A DNA stretch of 64,000 nt. It comes from Winogradskyella aurantia (GTDB lineage: Bacteria; Bacteroidota; Bacteroidia; Flavobacteriales; Flavobacteriaceae). Shown here in pieces: positions 17,005 to 27,644 of this stretch (positions are counted from its first letter, which is position 1; each line of letters opens with the position of its first letter). Both the position numbers and the translations under genes were made by a program. The stretch covers positions 310,001-374,000 of the forward strand of contig NZ_NGJN01000003.1 of assembly GCF_002266855.1 (NCBI RefSeq), written 5' to 3'. The notes beneath the pieces were generated by a model. It had not been told where the DNA came from and made no database searches. It was given only the letters and a program-made list of their open reading frames with translations.

Positions 17005-18927
17005 TTAATCTACGTTATCGTGTAAAAATGAATTGTTGCTTCTCAATTGAATATCGTCGTTATCATCAGTACCGACCGATAAACGGGAAGCATTGGTTTC
17101 CGAAGAATGCTGCGCATCTTCCAAATTAACACCTTGTCTTTTGTAAGCAGGTTCCTTTTCGATTTCATCAATTTTAGCCGTATTGAACTTATAGTTGAAA
17201 TCTTTCATATGTTTTCTGCGCTCATTAGCACGCGCTTTTATCAATTCAGAAATTGGGCTGTTCATAGGGTCTATCTCCCCGTCTTCATCCCCTTGGCTTT
17301 TCTCTACCGGAAGGATTTTCTTTTCAAAAACAATTTCTTCCTTTACCTCTGTCTCCCCACTATTAGTATTCATTGAGGATTCATAGGTTTCAAAATCATC
17401 CAAGGCGTAGCGTTTTTCACCTGATTCGTTTACTTCCGTTACGGAAATAATCTCCACCGGCTCCTGCACATCCATGTCCTTCACGTCCTCATCAAGACTA
17501 AAGAACATATTCTCTTCTTGGGATTCGGGCTCATTTTTTGAAATGGGCAAATCAAAGGTTAGGGTAATTTGTTCTTCCTCTTGCTCGATTTCGAGGTTTT
17601 CAGCCTTATTTTCAATAGGGGTAATGATAAACTCTTCAGGCTCCGTTTCATGTTGGGGCTTAACATCCAAAACCTCATCATAAACTACCTTAATATTTCT
17701 AATAACGTCTGAGGTGACAATTAAGTCCATCCCCATATTAGTATCCGTTTTAGCATTTTGGCCTTCCTCATTTTCGTCTGTAAGCGTGTGACGGACTATG
17801 TCCTCTTTCTTTTCTTGCTCCAATACAATATCTGGTGTAATAATAGCGGGCTCACGCTCCTTGGTGCTCAGATCTTCTTCCGGAGTTTCTTCCAAGGCGT
17901 GAATCACCTTTTTTGTCTCTGTATTGGTAATTTCATTTTGCTGATCGATATTAAAACCTGTCGCGATGATAGTTACGGCAATGGATTCCTGTAACGACTC
18001 ATCCTCACCAACACCCATAATGATATTAGCACCATAGCCAGCTTCGTCTTGAATATGGTCATTGATTTCACCGATTTCATCAATAGTAATCTCCTGTGAA
18101 CCTGAAACGATAAGCAACAACACGTTTTTGGCTCCGGTGATTTTATTATCATTTAATAATGGTGAATCCAAGGCCTTCATAATGGCCTCCTGCGCTCTAG
18201 TTTGTCCAGAGGACGTCGCTGAGCCCATAATAGCAGTGCCACTATTACTAAGTACGGTTTTGGCATCCCTGAGGTCAATATTCTGTGTGTAGTGATGTGT
18301 AATTACTTCGGCAATACCCCTCGATGCTGTGGCTAAGACCTCATCTGCTTTGGAAAACCCTGCTTTAAATCCAAGATTTCCATAGACCTCGCGCAATTTA
18401 TTGTTGTTGATTACGATTAAGGAATCTACGTGCTGACGCAATTTTTCAATACCGCGTTGGGCCTGCTCATTACGCATTTTACCTTCAAATTGGAAAGGAA
18501 TGGTCACAATACCTACTGTAAGAATATCCATTTCCTTAGCCATCTTGGCAATTATAGGTGCAGCACCGGTACCTGTGCCTCCACCCATACCAGCGGTGAT
18601 AAAAACCATTTTGGTGTTGGTATCTAACATACGGCGTATGTCCTCTAGGCTTTCTACGGCAGCTTGCTCACCCACATCTGGGTTGGCACCCGCCCCTAAG
18701 CCTTCGGTTAAGTTGACTCCTAGTTGAATTTTGTTTGGAATTCCGCTACTCTGAAGTGCCTGGGCATCAGTATTGCAAATTACAAAATCTACACCCTTAA
18801 TACCTTGCTGAAACATGTGGTTGATGGCATTGCTACCTCCACCACCAACACCAATAACCTTAATGACATTGGATTGGTTCTTTGGCATGTCAAATGAGAT
18901 ATTTCCAAATTCGTTGCTATTACTCAT
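17005..18927 (-). CDS. ftsZ: Cell division protein FtsZ, long-tailed
   Basis: FtsZ is the tubulin-like GTPase that forms the division ring. The GTP-binding signature GGGTGTG is at 115-121, the NTDAQAL loop near 52-58, and the NNNKLREVYG and FNIDQQNEIT regions are intact. At 640 residues it is far longer than the usual 380 or so. From about residue 335 there is a long acidic linker (repeated Glu/Asp), ending in LRSNNSFLHDNVD, the Bacteroidota form of the C-terminal partner-binding peptide. It is the last division gene and is separated from ftsA by 119 bp, a larger gap than elsewhere in the cluster, so it may have an extra promoter. Confidence 0.97.
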   Translation of the reverse strand: MSNSNEFGNISFDMPKNQSNVIKVIGVGGGGSNAINHMFQQGIKGVDFVICNTDAQALQSSGIPNKIQLGVNLTEGLGAGANPDVGEQAAVESLEDIRRMLDTNTKMVFITAGMGGGTGTGAAPIIAKMAKEMDILTVGIVTIPFQFEGKMRNEQAQRGIEKLRQHVDSLIVINNNKLREVYGNLGFKAGFSKADEVLATASRGIAEVITHHYTQNIDLRDAKTVLSNSGTAIMGSATSSGQTRAQEAIMKALDSPLLNDNKITGAKNVLLLIVSGSQEITIDEIGEINDHIQDEAGYGANIIMGVGEDESLQESIAVTIIATGFNIDQQNEITNTETKKVIHALEETPEEDLSTKEREPAIITPDIVLEQEKKEDIVRHTLTDENEEGQNAKTDTNMGMDLIVTSDVIRNIKVVYDEVLDVKPQHETEPEEFIITPIENKAENLEIEQEEEQITLTFDLPISKNEPESQEENMFFSLDEDVKDMDVQEPVEIISVTEVNESGEKRYALDDFETYESSMNTNSGETEVKEEIVFEKKILPVEKSQGDEDGEIDPMNSPISELIKARANERRKHMKDFNYKFNTAKIDEIEKEPAYKRQGVNLEDAQHSSETNASRLSVGTDDNDDIQLRSNNSFLHDNVD

Positions 18928-19046
18928 ACTAATTGTGATTATGGGATTTTAATTCTCTTGATTAATTAATTAATGTCTTTATTGGTTTTAACTATAACTC
19001 GCTTAATTTCCTTAAACATGTTTTATAACTAGTTTCCGTCTCTTCG

Positions 19047-20375
19047 CTATTCCGCATTGTCCAAAAACTCCTTAACGCGCTCCGTGAGCTTGTCTAAAAA
19101 AGACCGTCTTTCCTTTTTTTGTACTTCTAGACGCTCATTGATTTCATGTTCTGAAGAAGTTGCGGCTTGCTCTGCCATTAACTCCTCCTCAATCATTTCA
19201 GCTTTTTTTCGCTCGTGGCGTTTAAGGCCGTCCATAACAAGTCCAACCGCCGTAGCATAGAGTGGACTGGTAATTTCCTCATCACTATCACCCGCTAAAT
19301 GCTCATTAGGATAACCTATACGTGTATCCATTCCAGTGATATACTCAACCAATTGCTTAAGATGCTTTAATTGACTGCCTCCACCTGTTAATACAATACC
19401 TGCAATTAATTTTTTCTTCTGTTCCTCATGCCCGTAATTTTTTATCTCAACATATACCTGTTCGATAATTTCCACAACCCTAGCATGAATGATCTTAGAT
19501 AAGTTCTTTAAGGTTATTTCCTTAGGTTCACGACCTCTTAACCCTGGTATGGATACAATTTCATTATCCTTATTTTCTCCAGGCCATGCAGAACCAAATT
19601 TCATTTTTAAAAGCTCGGCCTGCTTTTCAATAATGGAACAGCCCTCCTTAATATCTTCGGTTATCACATTACCTCCAAAAGGAATAACCGCTGTATGTCT
19701 TATGATACCGTCCTTAAATACTGCCAAATCCGTGGTTCCACCTCCAATATCAATAAGAGCCACACCTGCTTCCTTTTCCTCTTGGCTCAAAACGGCATTT
19801 GCTGAAGCTAAGGGCTCTAGCGTAATCCCTTCTAACTGCAACCCAGAACTTTTTACACAACGCCCAATGTTTCTTATGGACGATACTTGGCCGACAACGA
19901 CGTGGAAATTCGCTTCCAAACGTCCACCGTACATTCCAATAGGTTCTTTAATCTCCGCTTGGCCGTCAACCTTAAACTCTTGAGGTAAAACATGAATAAT
20001 TTCCTCTCCGGGTAACATAACCAGTTTATGGACTTGGTTAATTAATCGGTCAATATCCGTTTCATCTATAACCAATTCAGAATTGGCCCTTGTAATGTAA
20101 TCGCTGTGTTGTAAACTGCGTATATGCTGGCCCGCAATACCTACGGTGACTTCATTTATCTTTTCGGAAGCAGCGGCCTCCGCCTCTTGTACCGCTTGCT
20201 GTATCGACTGTATCGTCTGCGTAATGTTGTTAACCACACCGCGGTGTACCCCCATACTCTTGGATTTACCCACACCTAGAATTTCAAGTTTACCGTAATC
20301 ATTTTTACGACCAATCATGGCCACAATCTTTGTGGTACCTATATCTAGTCCTACCGCGATCTTATGCTTTTCCAT
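19047..20375 (-). CDS. ftsA: Cell division protein FtsA
   Basis: This 442-residue actin-fold ATPase anchors FtsZ to the membrane. AVGLDIGTTKIVAMIG (8-23) is the phosphate-1 loop, LIDIGGGTTDLAVF the phosphate-2 loop, and IVLTGGGSQLKHL the adenosine loop. The SHS2-type domain (about 85-165) includes the HVLPQEF stretch. The C-terminus LDKLTERVKEFLDNAE is the amphipathic membrane-binding helix. It is 3 bp downstream of ftsQ. Confidence 0.97.
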   Translation of the reverse strand: MEKHKIAVGLDIGTTKIVAMIGRKNDYGKLEILGVGKSKSMGVHRGVVNNITQTIQSIQQAVQEAEAAASEKINEVTVGIAGQHIRSLQHSDYITRANSELVIDETDIDRLINQVHKLVMLPGEEIIHVLPQEFKVDGQAEIKEPIGMYGGRLEANFHVVVGQVSSIRNIGRCVKSSGLQLEGITLEPLASANAVLSQEEKEAGVALIDIGGGTTDLAVFKDGIIRHTAVIPFGGNVITEDIKEGCSIIEKQAELLKMKFGSAWPGENKDNEIVSIPGLRGREPKEITLKNLSKIIHARVVEIIEQVYVEIKNYGHEEQKKKLIAGIVLTGGGSQLKHLKQLVEYITGMDTRIGYPNEHLAGDSDEEITSPLYATAVGLVMDGLKRHERKKAEMIEEELMAEQAATSSEHEINERLEVQKKERRSFLDKLTERVKEFLDNAE

Positions 20376-20378
20376 AGT

Positions 20379-21098
20379 TTACGTTTTGGTGCATATAACT
20401 TGTTTATCAAATTTTAGGTTTACTACTTTATAGTTATCCAAAATTTTATCTTTTAAGGCTTTTTGATAAAACACCTTAAAATTGTTTATTTTTTTATCTA
20501 GCATTTTCACAGAACCTAAGTGCACTGTGAAATCATATTTTCGAATCTTAAAATCAATACTCTCATCGTCATTCTGTTTAATCTCAATGACGTGTTTTTT
20601 TAAAAATTCGTCCTTGTCAACCCTTTTAGCAAATTGAAAAACAGTCTCCAAGTTTTTTTTATTGACATTCCCTGTAATTAGTGGTACACGTGCTGCATAA
20701 TTTGATGACAGAGGCATATAGGATCCTTGGTCATCTACATAATAGGATGCATTTGTACTTACTCTTGCAATAGGCCGTTTTTGTTCAATCTCTACTGAAA
20801 GCTTACCATTTACGGACATATAAACTTCTGCTTTCTTAATAATAGGATTAGAATTTAGGGCCGTTTCCAATTCGTTCAAATCTATAATTTCTTTAGGTTG
20901 TTCTGTAACAGGCCGTTGATTTTGTATTAACAATTTACTAACAGTAGCCTCGGTAATAAAGAGCTTGTTATCACCTAGAAATTTAATTTCGCTTTGTGTC
21001 AATTTGCGACTGGTGTTACGCTTATTTGAAAAGGCAAATAAAAACCCTATCAAAAGCAGCAACCCTATTATCTTTATGTAACTATAATTAATTCGCAA
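20379..21098 (-). CDS. ftsQ: Cell division protein FtsQ
   Basis: This 239-residue bitopic membrane protein has a short cytoplasmic start and one membrane helix (IIGLLLLIGFLFAFS, about 10-24). A POTRA-like region follows (ITEATVSKLLIQNQRPVTEQ) and then the FtsQ/DivIB beta domain (KAEVYMSVNGKLSVEIEQKRPIARV, VDDQGSYMPLS). It links early and late division proteins. It overlaps murC by 11 bp. Sequence conservation is low, so identity rests on the motif pattern and position between murC and ftsA. Confidence 0.9.
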   Translation of the reverse strand: MRINYSYIKIIGLLLLIGFLFAFSNKRNTSRKLTQSEIKFLGDNKLFITEATVSKLLIQNQRPVTEQPKEIIDLNELETALNSNPIIKKAEVYMSVNGKLSVEIEQKRPIARVSTNASYYVDDQGSYMPLSSNYAARVPLITGNVNKKNLETVFQFAKRVDKDEFLKKHVIEIKQNDDESIDFKIRKYDFTVHLGSVKMLDKKINNFKVFYQKALKDKILDNYKVVNLKFDKQVICTKT

Positions 21099-22497
21099 TG
21101 GTAAAAGCGTCTTTAATACGTTTAACTTCCTCTCCTATGTCACCAGCCCCTAAGGTTAATACGACCTGAGCATCAGTTGCCTTTATGGCTTTTATCAAGT
21201 CTGATTTTTGTACTAATCGTTTATTGGGGTTAGCGATTTTATTCAACAACCATTGTGCATCAATCCCAGGTATAGGTAACTCCCTTGCTGGGTAGATGTC
21301 CAATAGGATAATCTCATCAAATTTTGATAGGCTCTGAGCAAATTCCTCAGCGAAATCACGAGTTCTACTGTACAAATGCGGTTGAAAAATGGCAAGAATT
21401 TTTTTCTTAGGATACATTTCACGCACAGCTCCATGTACGGCTGCAATTTCTTCAGGGTGATGCGCATAGTCATCTATATAAACAAAATCCGCCGTCTTTA
21501 CCTGATAGGTAAAGCGTCGTTTTACCCCTTTGTAGGATGCTAATCCCTTGGCGAGCTGCTTGTGAGGGCAACCATATTCTACAGCCATCGCCAAGGCTAT
21601 TATTGCATTCGACAAATTGTGTCTGCCAGGTAGGTTAAATTCAAAATTCTTATATAGATTGTTTGGTGTCCTAAAATTGAACACATAACTTCCATTGACT
21701 ATCTTAACATCCTCTGCCCTGTAATCAGCATCATCTTCAATACCATAGGTTATACCACTAAGTGGCAAACCATTTCTCACCAACAATTTACCCTCTGGTT
21801 TTATGCCTTGGGCAAATTCTACAAAGGTGTTTACAACCGCTTCTGAATCACCATAAATATCCAAATGGTCGGCATCCATTGAGGTTATACATGCTATATC
21901 TGGGTGTAAGGTTAAGAAGGAACGATCAAATTCATCTGCTTCCACTACAGTTACCTCAGTACCATTAACAATGAGGTTTGAATTATAGTTTTCACTGATT
22001 CCACCCAAGAAAGCGGTAACCGGCTCATTGCATTGATACAACAAATGACCCAAAATACTCGTTGTGGTTGTTTTACCATGGGTACCAGCTACTGCTAGAC
22101 ATGTTGTTTGTTCGGTAATTAAGCCTAAAACTGTTGAGCGTTTTACCACGTGGAAGTCATGTTCCCTAAAATAGTTTAGTTGCTTATGGTTATTTGGAAT
22201 TGCAGGCGTGTATACAATTAGGGTATTCTGCGGGTTTAAAAACGGTTCTTCCACAAGCACAACATCATCAATAAAATGTACAGCGATGCCCAATTCCAAA
22301 AGATCTTTGGTTATTGGAGATGGTGTTTTATCGTAGCCAGCGACTGACTTGCCATTGTTCAGAAAATAACGCGCTAAGGCACTCATGCCGATACCCCCAA
22401 TACCGATAAAATAGACTTTAGTCGCCCAATCCAATCCCTTGCCATTAAGAGGAGCCTTAGCACTGTGGTCTATATGTGTGTTATCGCCTTTACTCAT
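21088..22497 (-). CDS. murC: UDP-N-acetylmuramate--L-alanine ligase
   Basis: This 469-residue Mur ligase adds L-Ala to UDP-MurNAc, the first cytoplasmic peptide step. [14 protein letters not shown] is the N-terminal Rossmann motif, [16 protein letters not shown] the ATP loop, [10 protein letters not shown] the central-domain motif, and [10 protein letters not shown] the late His motif typical of MurC. Ends overlap murG by 4 bp and ftsQ by 11 bp, which suggests translational coupling. Confidence 0.97.
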   Translation of the reverse strand: MSKGDNTHIDHSAKAPLNGKGLDWATKVYFIGIGGIGMSALARYFLNNGKSVAGYDKTPSPITKDLLELGIAVHFIDDVVLVEEPFLNPQNTLIVYTPAIPNNHKQLNYFREHDFHVVKRSTVLGLITEQTTCLAVAGTHGKTTTTSILGHLLYQCNEPVTAFLGGISENYNSNLIVNGTEVTVVEADEFDRSFLTLHPDIACITSMDADHLDIYGDSEAVVNTFVEFAQGIKPEGKLLVRNGLPLSGITYGIEDDADYRAEDVKIVNGSYVFNFRTPNNLYKNFEFNLPGRHNLSNAIIALAMAVEYGCPHKQLAKGLASYKGVKRRFTYQVKTADFVYIDDYAHHPEEIAAVHGAVREMYPKKKILAIFQPHLYSRTRDFAEEFAQSLSKFDEIILLDIYPARELPIPGIDAQWLLNKIANPNKRLVQKSDLIKAIKATDAQVVLTLGAGDIGEEVKRIKDAFTIAN

Positions 22498-23654
22498 GGG
22501 TTCTTTGACATGGTGGTTTGCTTAGTTTCTGAAACTGCGGCACTCTCTTGATGGGATGATGACCTTGCCAGTAGTTTTTCTACTTCATCCACAATATCTT
22601 TTGTCGCATTTACAAGGGCCAGGGCCTTAATATTCGCACTAAGTGTTTTTTGCTTTTCTTCATTAGTAACCAACTCCGAAAACTCGTGCTCAAAATGGTC
22701 ATCTAAATCTTTTTCAGATATTAAAAGGGCCGCATTTTTACTGGAAATCGCCTGAGCGTTTTTGGTTTGATGGTCTTCGGCAACGTTTGGTGATGGAATA
22801 AATACTACCGGTTTACCTACAATGCATAATTCCGAAACCGAAATGGCGCCTGCTCGGGAAATGATAATATCAGCAGCGGCATAGACCATATCCATGTTGT
22901 TTATAAACGCGTTGACCTGCACATGCTTTAGTGTGTTGTGATGTTTGTACTGGTCATAATACAATTTACCGCACTGCCAAATGACTTGGACATTCAAGAA
23001 TTCAAATAATTCTAAATGCTGTTCTATAAGTTCATTTATCCGTCTTGCACCAAGACTGCCTCCCAACACCAAAAGGGTATATTTACTGTGAATTAAGCTA
23101 AAGGCATCTTTGGCTTTAATATGTTTATCCTCTACACTGAGTAAATCCTTGCGAACAGGATTTCCGGTTATTTTAATTTTACTTTTCGGAAAGTAGGTTT
23201 CAAGTCCCTCGTAGGCTACGCAAATGACATCTACTTTTTTGCCCAATAGTCTGTTAGTGATTCCAGGATAAGAGTTCTGTTCCTGTATTAAACAGGGTAT
23301 ATTGTTGGAGGAAGCCACCTGCAACAACGGACCACTTGCAAAGCCTCCTGTACCAATGACGACATGGGGCTTAAATGTTTTAAGGATTTTCCTAGAACGC
23401 AATAAACTCGACATGAGCTTAAAAGGAAAGGCCAAATTTCGGAGTGTCAGTTTACGTTGAATACCAGAAATCCATAGGCCTTCAATAGCATAGCCCGCTT
23501 GCGGTACCTTTTCCATCTCCATACGATCTGAAGCTCCTACAAATAAAAATTGGGAATCGGGGTAGCGCGATTTTAATTCATCAGCTATAGCAATTGCCGG
23601 ATAAATATGTCCGCCTGTGCCGCCTCCTGATAATATGAATCTATAGTTAGCCAT
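22494..23654 (-). CDS. murG: UDP-GlcNAc transferase MurG (lipid II synthesis)
   Basis: This 386-residue GT28 enzyme transfers GlcNAc to lipid I at the inner face of the membrane. [18 protein letters not shown] is the N-terminal glycine-rich loop, [13 protein letters not shown] and QEQNSYPG the acceptor side, and [12 protein letters not shown] with [14 protein letters not shown] the donor UDP-GlcNAc site. The C-terminal 20 residues are Ser/Thr-rich and not conserved. It overlaps ftsW by 1 bp and murC by 4 bp. Confidence 0.97.
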   Translation of the reverse strand: MANYRFILSGGGTGGHIYPAIAIADELKSRYPDSQFLFVGASDRMEMEKVPQAGYAIEGLWISGIQRKLTLRNLAFPFKLMSSLLRSRKILKTFKPHVVIGTGGFASGPLLQVASSNNIPCLIQEQNSYPGITNRLLGKKVDVICVAYEGLETYFPKSKIKITGNPVRKDLLSVEDKHIKAKDAFSLIHSKYTLLVLGGSLGARRINELIEQHLELFEFLNVQVIWQCGKLYYDQYKHHNTLKHVQVNAFINNMDMVYAAADIIISRAGAISVSELCIVGKPVVFIPSPNVAEDHQTKNAQAISSKNAALLISEKDLDDHFEHEFSELVTNEEKQKTLSANIKALALVNATKDIVDEVEKLLARSSSHQESAAVSETKQTTMSKNP

Positions 23655-24859
23655 TAAATCGTCTCACTTAATATTTGTAATGGATTATCGTCATCTGCAT
23701 TCGTTCTGTTCTCCAAATCCTTCAGTTCTTGTCGTTTTGCGCTCACACTTAAAATTATTCCTATAGCAAGACAGGTCATCCAAATAGATGTACCACCGCT
23801 ACTGATTAGGGGTAGTGTTTGTCCTGTTACAGGAAAAAGCTCTACAGCTACTGCCATGTTAATAAGCGCCTGAAAAACAATAGGTAACCCTACACCCAGA
23901 ACTAACAACTTACCAAAAATGGTGTCTGCTTTTTGGGAAACAATTACAATCCTAAATAACAGCCAGGAGTAGAGCACTAGAAGAAACAGGCCGCCTATTA
24001 GGCCATATTCCTCAATAATTATAGCAAAGATGAAGTCTGAAGAGGACTGTGGTAAAAAATTCTTTTGAACACTCTTACCTGGCCCAACTCCTTGTATACC
24101 GCCAGAAGCAATAGCTATTTTAGCTTTTTCAATTTGATAATCGGCTTCCGTATCCTCGGCGTTGGCAAAATTCTCAATCCTGTTCATCCACGTATCAATA
24201 CGATTTGGCATTGTATCTGGAAAGGCCTTGGCGACAAGAATAAACAACGCCAGACCTGCAACTCCCGAACCAATAATTATCAATAAATACCGTACGGGAT
24301 AACCACCAATAAAAGATAACATCATAACCATGGTAAATATGATGGCCGTCGTAGAAAAGTTTGCCGGCAGGATAAGCATTAAAATAAAAAATACTGGTGC
24401 CCATAATGGCAGAATAGTTTCTGAAAAGCTTACCGACCTATCCTTTATTTTCGATAAATACCGTGCTACATAGACCAACAACACCACGGCAGCAAGTGTA
24501 GAGGTTTGAAAGGACATGTTTACGATAGGGATTTGAATCCATCGGCTTGCGTTTGCCCCTTCTATAGTGGTTCCTTGAAGTAGGGTTACAACCAATAATA
24601 CCAGTATAATAGGTATCATTATCATGGAAAGGCCTCTAAAATATTTATACGGTATTTTATGCACGCCATACATAATAGCAAAACCCAAAACCAAATGCAT
24701 AAAATGCTTTACAAAAAACGTGAAGGTATTGCCAGAGCCACCTATATTGGCCAGGTTACTTGCAGCACTATAGACAGGCAAAAATGAAAATATAGCCAAA
24801 AGGGCGGCTATAGCCCAAATGGCCTTGTCTCCTTTTATCTGATGGAATACGTTCTGCAT
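23654..24859 (-). CDS. ftsW: SEDS glycosyltransferase FtsW
   Basis: This 401-residue polytopic protein of the SEDS family (FtsW/RodA) polymerises septal glycan with FtsI. About ten membrane segments are visible. Diagnostic stretches are [10 protein letters not shown], the [11 protein letters not shown] region, [32 protein letters not shown] split by the central loop, and [25 protein letters not shown] near the end. Position between murD and murG favours FtsW over RodA. Confidence 0.95.
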   Translation of the reverse strand: MQNVFHQIKGDKAIWAIAALLAIFSFLPVYSAASNLANIGGSGNTFTFFVKHFMHLVLGFAIMYGVHKIPYKYFRGLSMIMIPIILVLLVVTLLQGTTIEGANASRWIQIPIVNMSFQTSTLAAVVLLVYVARYLSKIKDRSVSFSETILPLWAPVFFILMLILPANFSTTAIIFTMVMMLSFIGGYPVRYLLIIIGSGVAGLALFILVAKAFPDTMPNRIDTWMNRIENFANAEDTEADYQIEKAKIAIASGGIQGVGPGKSVQKNFLPQSSSDFIFAIIIEEYGLIGGLFLLVLYSWLLFRIVIVSQKADTIFGKLLVLGVGLPIVFQALINMAVAVELFPVTGQTLPLISSGGTSIWMTCLAIGIILSVSAKRQELKDLENRTNADDDNPLQILSETI

Positions 24860-24904
24860 GCTTAACCTTTACAGATGAGTCCTTAATTCATCTTTATTTT
24901 ATTT

Positions 24905-26317
24905 TTATAAATTTCGTACGGCGTTTTTAAATTGGCGACCCCTGTCTTCATAGTTCTCGAACAAGTCAAAGCTTGCACATGCTGGCGATAGCAATACATT
25001 GTCTCCCGCTTCAGCGACCTTATAGGCTATCTTTACAGCCTCACTCATATACTGCGTCTCTATAATAACATCTACCATATTTCCGAAGGCTTCAAATAAT
25101 TTTGAATTGTCAACACCAAGACAGATAATAGCCTTTACTTTTTCATTGACGAATGGAAATAATTCCTTGTAGTCATTGCCCTTATCCACGCCACCAACAA
25201 TCCATACCGTGGGTGCATCCATACTCTCAAGCGCAAAATAGGTCGCGTTGACATTGGTAGCTTTGGAGTCATTGATGTAGTGTACTTTATTAATTTTCAG
25301 CACATGCTCCAATCGATGTTCCACACCTTGAAAATTCTCAAGGCTCTCCCGTATGGTCTGTTTTCTAATTCTTAATAAGTGTGCCACAGTTGAAGCAGCC
25401 ATGGCATTTTTAATGTTGTGTTTCCCTTCTAATGCTAGATTTTCTGTAGGCATAATTATTTGGTTGTTATCTATTGTTATTATAATCTTATCATTACTTA
25501 AATACGCACCTTCCTCAATGACTTTGGTCAATGAAAATGGTAATGGTTTGGACTGAATTGAATGGTTTTGCAGCCAGTTAGAAATAACGGCATCATCAGC
25601 ATCGTAAATAAAAACGTCTTCTGCTGTTTGGTTCTCCACTATTCTAAATTTGGAAGCGATATAATTTTCAAACTTGTAATTATAGCGCTCTAGATGGTCT
25701 GGTGTGATATTGGTTAAAACAGCAATAGAGGGTTTAAACCTATCAATATCATCCAGTTGAAAACTACTGACCTCCAATACATAGTAGTCATGATTTTCCA
25801 CGAGCACCTGTTTTGCAAAACTATCGCCAATGTTCCCTGCCAAACCTACGTTAAGGTCCTTCTTCAACAAGTGATGTGTCAGCATCGCCGTTGTTGTTTT
25901 ACCATTACTTCCTGTTATGGCGACCAAGGTGGCCTCAGTAAAACCCGAAGCAAATTCTATTTCAGACATCACTTTAATACCAGCCTGCCTAATTTGCTTA
26001 ACTATAGGCACTGTGTCTGGAATCCCAGGGCTTTTCATTACGATATCGGCATTTAGAATTTTCGATTCCGTATGCTGCTTCTCTTCAAATTCAATCTCAT
26101 TATTTAAAAGAACGTCCTTATACTTTTTTTTTATCTCGCCCTTGTCTGAGACAAAGAGCTCAAATCCTTTTGCTTTTCCCAATAGCGCGGTACCCACGCC
26201 ACTTTCTCCTCCTCCTAAAATCACCAAACGAAGCCCTTTTCTGTACTCCTCATCCGAAGGGACGAACGCCATACTCTGTAGCTTGTTTTTATCTTCTTTC
26301 ATACCATTATCAAACAT
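24905..26317 (-). CDS. murD: UDP-MurNAc-L-alanine--D-glutamate ligase
   Basis: This Mur ligase adds D-Glu. RLVILGGGESGVGTALL is the N-terminal motif, ITGSNGKTTTAMLTHHL the ATP loop, TPDHLERY the central motif, and YINDSKATNVNATYFAL the typical MurD stretch. The frame is open to an ATG at 26401, which would overlap mraY by 58 bp and add an unmatched tail. I chose ATG 26317 (470 residues), which has GGAG ten bases upstream and lies 26 bp after the mraY stop; 26302 and 26272 are also possible. Confidence 0.93.
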   Translation of the reverse strand: MFDNGMKEDKNKLQSMAFVPSDEEYRKGLRLVILGGGESGVGTALLGKAKGFELFVSDKGEIKKKYKDVLLNNEIEFEEKQHTESKILNADIVMKSPGIPDTVPIVKQIRQAGIKVMSEIEFASGFTEATLVAITGSNGKTTTAMLTHHLLKKDLNVGLAGNIGDSFAKQVLVENHDYYVLEVSSFQLDDIDRFKPSIAVLTNITPDHLERYNYKFENYIASKFRIVENQTAEDVFIYDADDAVISNWLQNHSIQSKPLPFSLTKVIEEGAYLSNDKIIITIDNNQIIMPTENLALEGKHNIKNAMAASTVAHLLRIRKQTIRESLENFQGVEHRLEHVLKINKVHYINDSKATNVNATYFALESMDAPTVWIVGGVDKGNDYKELFPFVNEKVKAIICLGVDNSKLFEAFGNMVDVIIETQYMSEAVKIAYKVAEAGDNVLLSPACASFDLFENYEDRGRQFKNAVRNL

Positions 26318-26343
26318 TTCTATATCGCTCCGAGTGACATGTG

Positions 26344-27585
26344 CTATCGTATTTTCAACGTCACTATGGAAATGATAGCCAATAAAATTCCTATAATCCA
26401 AAACCGTGTGACTATTTTACTTTCGTGATATCCTGATTTCTGATAATGGTGATGCAAGGGGGACATTTTAAAAATTCGTCTTCCCTCGCCGTATTTTTTC
26501 CTAGTATATTTAAAGTAGCTCACCTGTAAAACCACGGAGAGGTTTTCTGCTAAAAAGATGCCGCACATAACAGGAATAAGCCATTCCTTACGCACCGCAA
26601 TAGCAATAACCGCGATTACACCACCTATGGTTAAGCTTCCCGTATCACCCATAAAAACCTGAGCGGGATAAGCGTTGTACCATAAAAATCCTATGAGAGC
26701 GCCGACAAAGGCAGCTATATAAATAGTAATCTCCTCCACTCGCGGGATATACATAATATCTAAATATTCAGAAAAAATGATATTACCGGAAACCCATGCA
26801 AAAATCCCTAGCGTTAATACGATAATGGCCGAGGACCCTGCCGCAAGGCCATCAATACCATCCGTTAAATTAGCGCCATTGGAAACGGCAGTGATAATAA
26901 AAATACTGACCAGCACGAAAATAATCCACGCGTATTTTTCTAACTTAGGGCTTATCCATGTCACCAGTACCGCATAATCAAATTCATTGCCCTTTACAAA
27001 AGGGATTGTGGTCTTTGTAGACTTCTCCTCCTTATCAAATAACTTAGCTGCAGGGAGGTCAGGATTTTCAGCCAACAAGACTTTCTGTTCTTCTATTGGA
27101 AGCTTTTCCTTAATAGTTACACCATCGCTAAAATAGAGCGTTACACCGACGATGACCCCAAGGCCCACTTGACCTAAAACCTTAAATTTTCCTTTTAGAC
27201 CATCCTTGTCATTTTTGAATTTTTTAATGTAATCGTCAATAAATCCGATGGTTCCCATCCAAACGGTGGTTACCAACAATAGAATAATGTAGATATTTTC
27301 TAATTTCGCCAGTAGGAGGACCGGAATAAGAGTTGCTAAAATGATAATAATCCCTCCCATGGTTGGGGTTCCTGCTTTTTCAACTTGTCCTTCAAGACCT
27401 AGGTCTCTAATTGTTTCCCCAACTTGTTGTTTTTGAAGGAATCTTATAATACGCTTACCGAATATGGTTGAAATGAGTAGGGACAATATAATGGCCATAG
27501 CTGCCCTAAAGGTTATGAACCCAAAAAGGGAAGCCCCTGGAAACTGGAATTGTTGTTCTAAATATTCAAATAAGTAATACAGCAT
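26344..27585 (-). CDS. mraY: Phospho-MurNAc-pentapeptide transferase MraY
   Basis: This 413-residue integral membrane enzyme makes lipid I from UDP-MurNAc-pentapeptide and undecaprenyl phosphate. [18 protein letters not shown] (Asp-Asp pair), [15 protein letters not shown] and [15 protein letters not shown] are the conserved active-site blocks. A loop of about 50 residues after the fourth membrane segment (around residues 165-210) is longer than in E. coli, as is usual for Bacteroidota. Ten membrane segments are expected. Confidence 0.97.
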   Translation of the reverse strand: MLYYLFEYLEQQFQFPGASLFGFITFRAAMAIILSLLISTIFGKRIIRFLQKQQVGETIRDLGLEGQVEKAGTPTMGGIIIILATLIPVLLLAKLENIYIILLLVTTVWMGTIGFIDDYIKKFKNDKDGLKGKFKVLGQVGLGVIVGVTLYFSDGVTIKEKLPIEEQKVLLAENPDLPAAKLFDKEEKSTKTTIPFVKGNEFDYAVLVTWISPKLEKYAWIIFVLVSIFIITAVSNGANLTDGIDGLAAGSSAIIVLTLGIFAWVSGNIIFSEYLDIMYIPRVEEITIYIAAFVGALIGFLWYNAYPAQVFMGDTGSLTIGGVIAVIAIAVRKEWLIPVMCGIFLAENLSVVLQVSYFKYTRKKYGEGRRIFKMSPLHHHYQKSGYHESKIVTRFWIIGILLAIISIVTLKIR

Positions 27586-27644
27586 TCTTATTCTTTATTG
27601 GTTCACTAAGACCCTTCGATTGTCCTCCGGGTTCGGTTTATATT

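Noticed and set aside
17107..18727. Several plus-strand frames opposite ftsZ
   Set aside because: They are shadows of the ftsZ coding frame, Ser- and Phe-rich with no motifs.
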